Positions 63,204 to 64,000 of a stretch of 64,000 bases of DNA are shown in pieces. The notes under the pieces are model-generated. The model was given only the letters and a program-made list of their open reading frames with translations, did no database searches and had not been told where the DNA came from. Position 1 is the first letter of the stretch, and every line of letters begins with the position of its first letter. Source of the stretch: Luteitalea sp. (GTDB lineage Bacteria > Acidobacteriota > Vicinamibacteria > Vicinamibacterales > Vicinamibacteraceae); NCBI GenBank assembly GCA_009377495.1, contig WHTZ01000025.1:18404-82403 (forward strand). The letters are read 5' to 3'. The position numbers and the translations under genes are program-made.

Positions 63204-64000
63204 ATGTCCAAAGCCGCCTCGCGGCTGCCCGCGCGTCCGTCCCTCGAGCAGCTCCGCAAACAAGCCAAAGAACGTCTGGAAACGCTGCGCGCTGACGATC
63301 CGTCTGCCACGCTGGCTGACGCGCAGTATGCGCTGGCCCGTGCCTACGGGTTCGAGAGCTGGCCGAAGCTCGTGCACCACGTCGAGGCCGTGCTGTCGTC
63401 GGGACGCCTCGAACAGTTCGAGCACCTGGCCAAAAACATCCTGGCGGGATACGGGGGAGATGCCGAAGCGCTGCAGCACCTCATCGCGCACTACGGCGTG
63501 TCCTACAACCCCGACCAGCTGCGCGTGCGGGTGCAGAGCAGCGTGAACGACGCGCGCGGTGTGCCCGGCGAGCCGACGCTGGCAGACGTCCAGCTCATGG
63601 TCGCGCGCCAGTACGGTTTCGAGAGCTGGGCCGCGCTGGCGGAAGGCCTGGCACAGCCGCCTGCCCAATCAGTCGATTCGCGTCTCGGTCTTAGCTCGTC
63701 GCCTCCGTTCTACCGTATCGACTGGAAGAACAAAACCATCGAGCCGCATCCGCCGCTGTCCGACGCGGACTGGGAGACGGTCTTCGCCGTCATGAAAGAG
63801 CACGGCCTCACTGGCATCACATCGGCGGCGTTCACGGACGGCGCGCTGGCGAAGCTATCGCGGCTCGATTTCGTGACACGCATCAACATGGACGGTGCCC
63901 GCTCGTTCACGGATGATGGCCTGCTGCACCTCGCCCGCATGACGCAGCTCGAAGAGCTCGACCTCAGCGGATATCACAGCCCGCTCACCGATCGCGGGCT
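63204..64000 (+). CDS. Repeat protein with leucine-rich repeats, 3' end outside window
   Basis: Open from the ATG at 63204 (AAGGGAG upstream) to the window edge, 265 codons so far. It begins with two copies of a helical unit: LRKQAKERLETLRADD and ADAQYALARAYGFESWPKLV, then LADVQLMVARQYGFESWAAL. From about residue 190 leucine-rich repeats begin (LTGITSAAFTDGALAKLSRL, FTDDGLLHLARMTQLEELDL). No signal peptide. The first part resembles the N-terminal region of Acidobacteria ankyrin/LRR proteins of unknown role, probably protein-binding. Confidence 0.78.
   Translation, partial: MSKAASRLPARPSLEQLRKQAKERLETLRADDPSATLADAQYALARAYGFESWPKLVHHVEAVLSSGRLEQFEHLAKNILAGYGGDAEALQHLIAHYGVSYNPDQLRVRVQSSVNDARGVPGEPTLADVQLMVARQYGFESWAALAEGLAQPPAQSVDSRLGLSSSPPFYRIDWKNKTIEPHPPLSDADWETVFAVMKEHGLTGITSAAFTDGALAKLSRLDFVTRINMDGARSFTDDGLLHLARMTQLEELDLSGYHSPLTDRG

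Noticed and set aside
1..64000. CRISPR array, tRNA, rRNA or prophage genes
   Set aside because: No regularly spaced repeats, no cloverleaf-like gene and no phage structural protein were recognised on either strand by eye; a dedicated scan was not possible.

Overview
The window is high-GC DNA that reads as an Acidobacteriota chromosome, most like the Vicinamibacteria (Luteitalea/Vicinamibacter type). This is inferred from gene families only; there is no rRNA gene. The pointers are many large MacB/FtsX-like permeases of the ADOP type with PadR repressors, two full-length Oar-like TonB receptors with a carboxypeptidase-regulatory N-domain, a WD40-like (PD40) sensor opening with an LDSWKEIAAFLRR helix-turn-helix, and many Tat-exported catabolic enzymes.

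Layout. 1-5.2 kb: end of a VCBS protein, an amidohydrolase, acylphosphatase, apt, then a scar zone (PIN start, gutted TonB receptor, permease tail, frameshifted transposase). 5.3-14.3 kb (minus): a TonB receptor followed by four overlapping or tightly packed export-type enzymes, with a strong sigma70-like promoter and a divergent PD40 regulator (14.4-16.5 kb). 16.5-20 kb: a decayed RiPP locus with the 3' end of a LanM, a short HlyD-like adaptor and an intact-looking C39 peptidase ABC exporter; an unlinked double-glycine peptide gene lies at 25.75 kb. 19.9-25.5 kb: sugar/uronate-type enzymes bracketed by two Phd/PIN toxin-antitoxin pairs. 26-31.2 kb: cupin, SDR, old-yellow-enzyme reductase, sulfatase, truncated ABC-2 permease. 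31.3-34.8 kb: winged-helix membrane regulator, YjbQ and a B12-binding radical SAM enzyme. 35-39.9 kb: GNAT, Na+/solute symporter, relics, and a lower-GC class C beta-lactamase-like hydrolase.

40-62 kb is dominated by ADOP permeases: three full-length, one frameshifted. Across the window there are also seven short relics of this family, several beside other broken genes. Two nearly identical promoter/operator modules (49.2 and 57.3 kb) show a shared PadR-type control element, one now driving only a relic. Between them lie a BNR_4 gene with an in-frame stop and a 60-bp tandem duplication, and a second full-length TonB receptor. 57.6-59.4 kb holds an AbiE-like type IV antitoxin with a rich palindromic promoter, its truncated toxin and an orphan DUF433 antitoxin. 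The window ends in a repeat protein that continues beyond the edge.

No tRNA, rRNA, CRISPR array or phage genes were recognised. Three genes are broken by single-base events (40.0, 50.0 and 62.1 kb) and could be assembly errors; the deletion relics cannot be explained that way.
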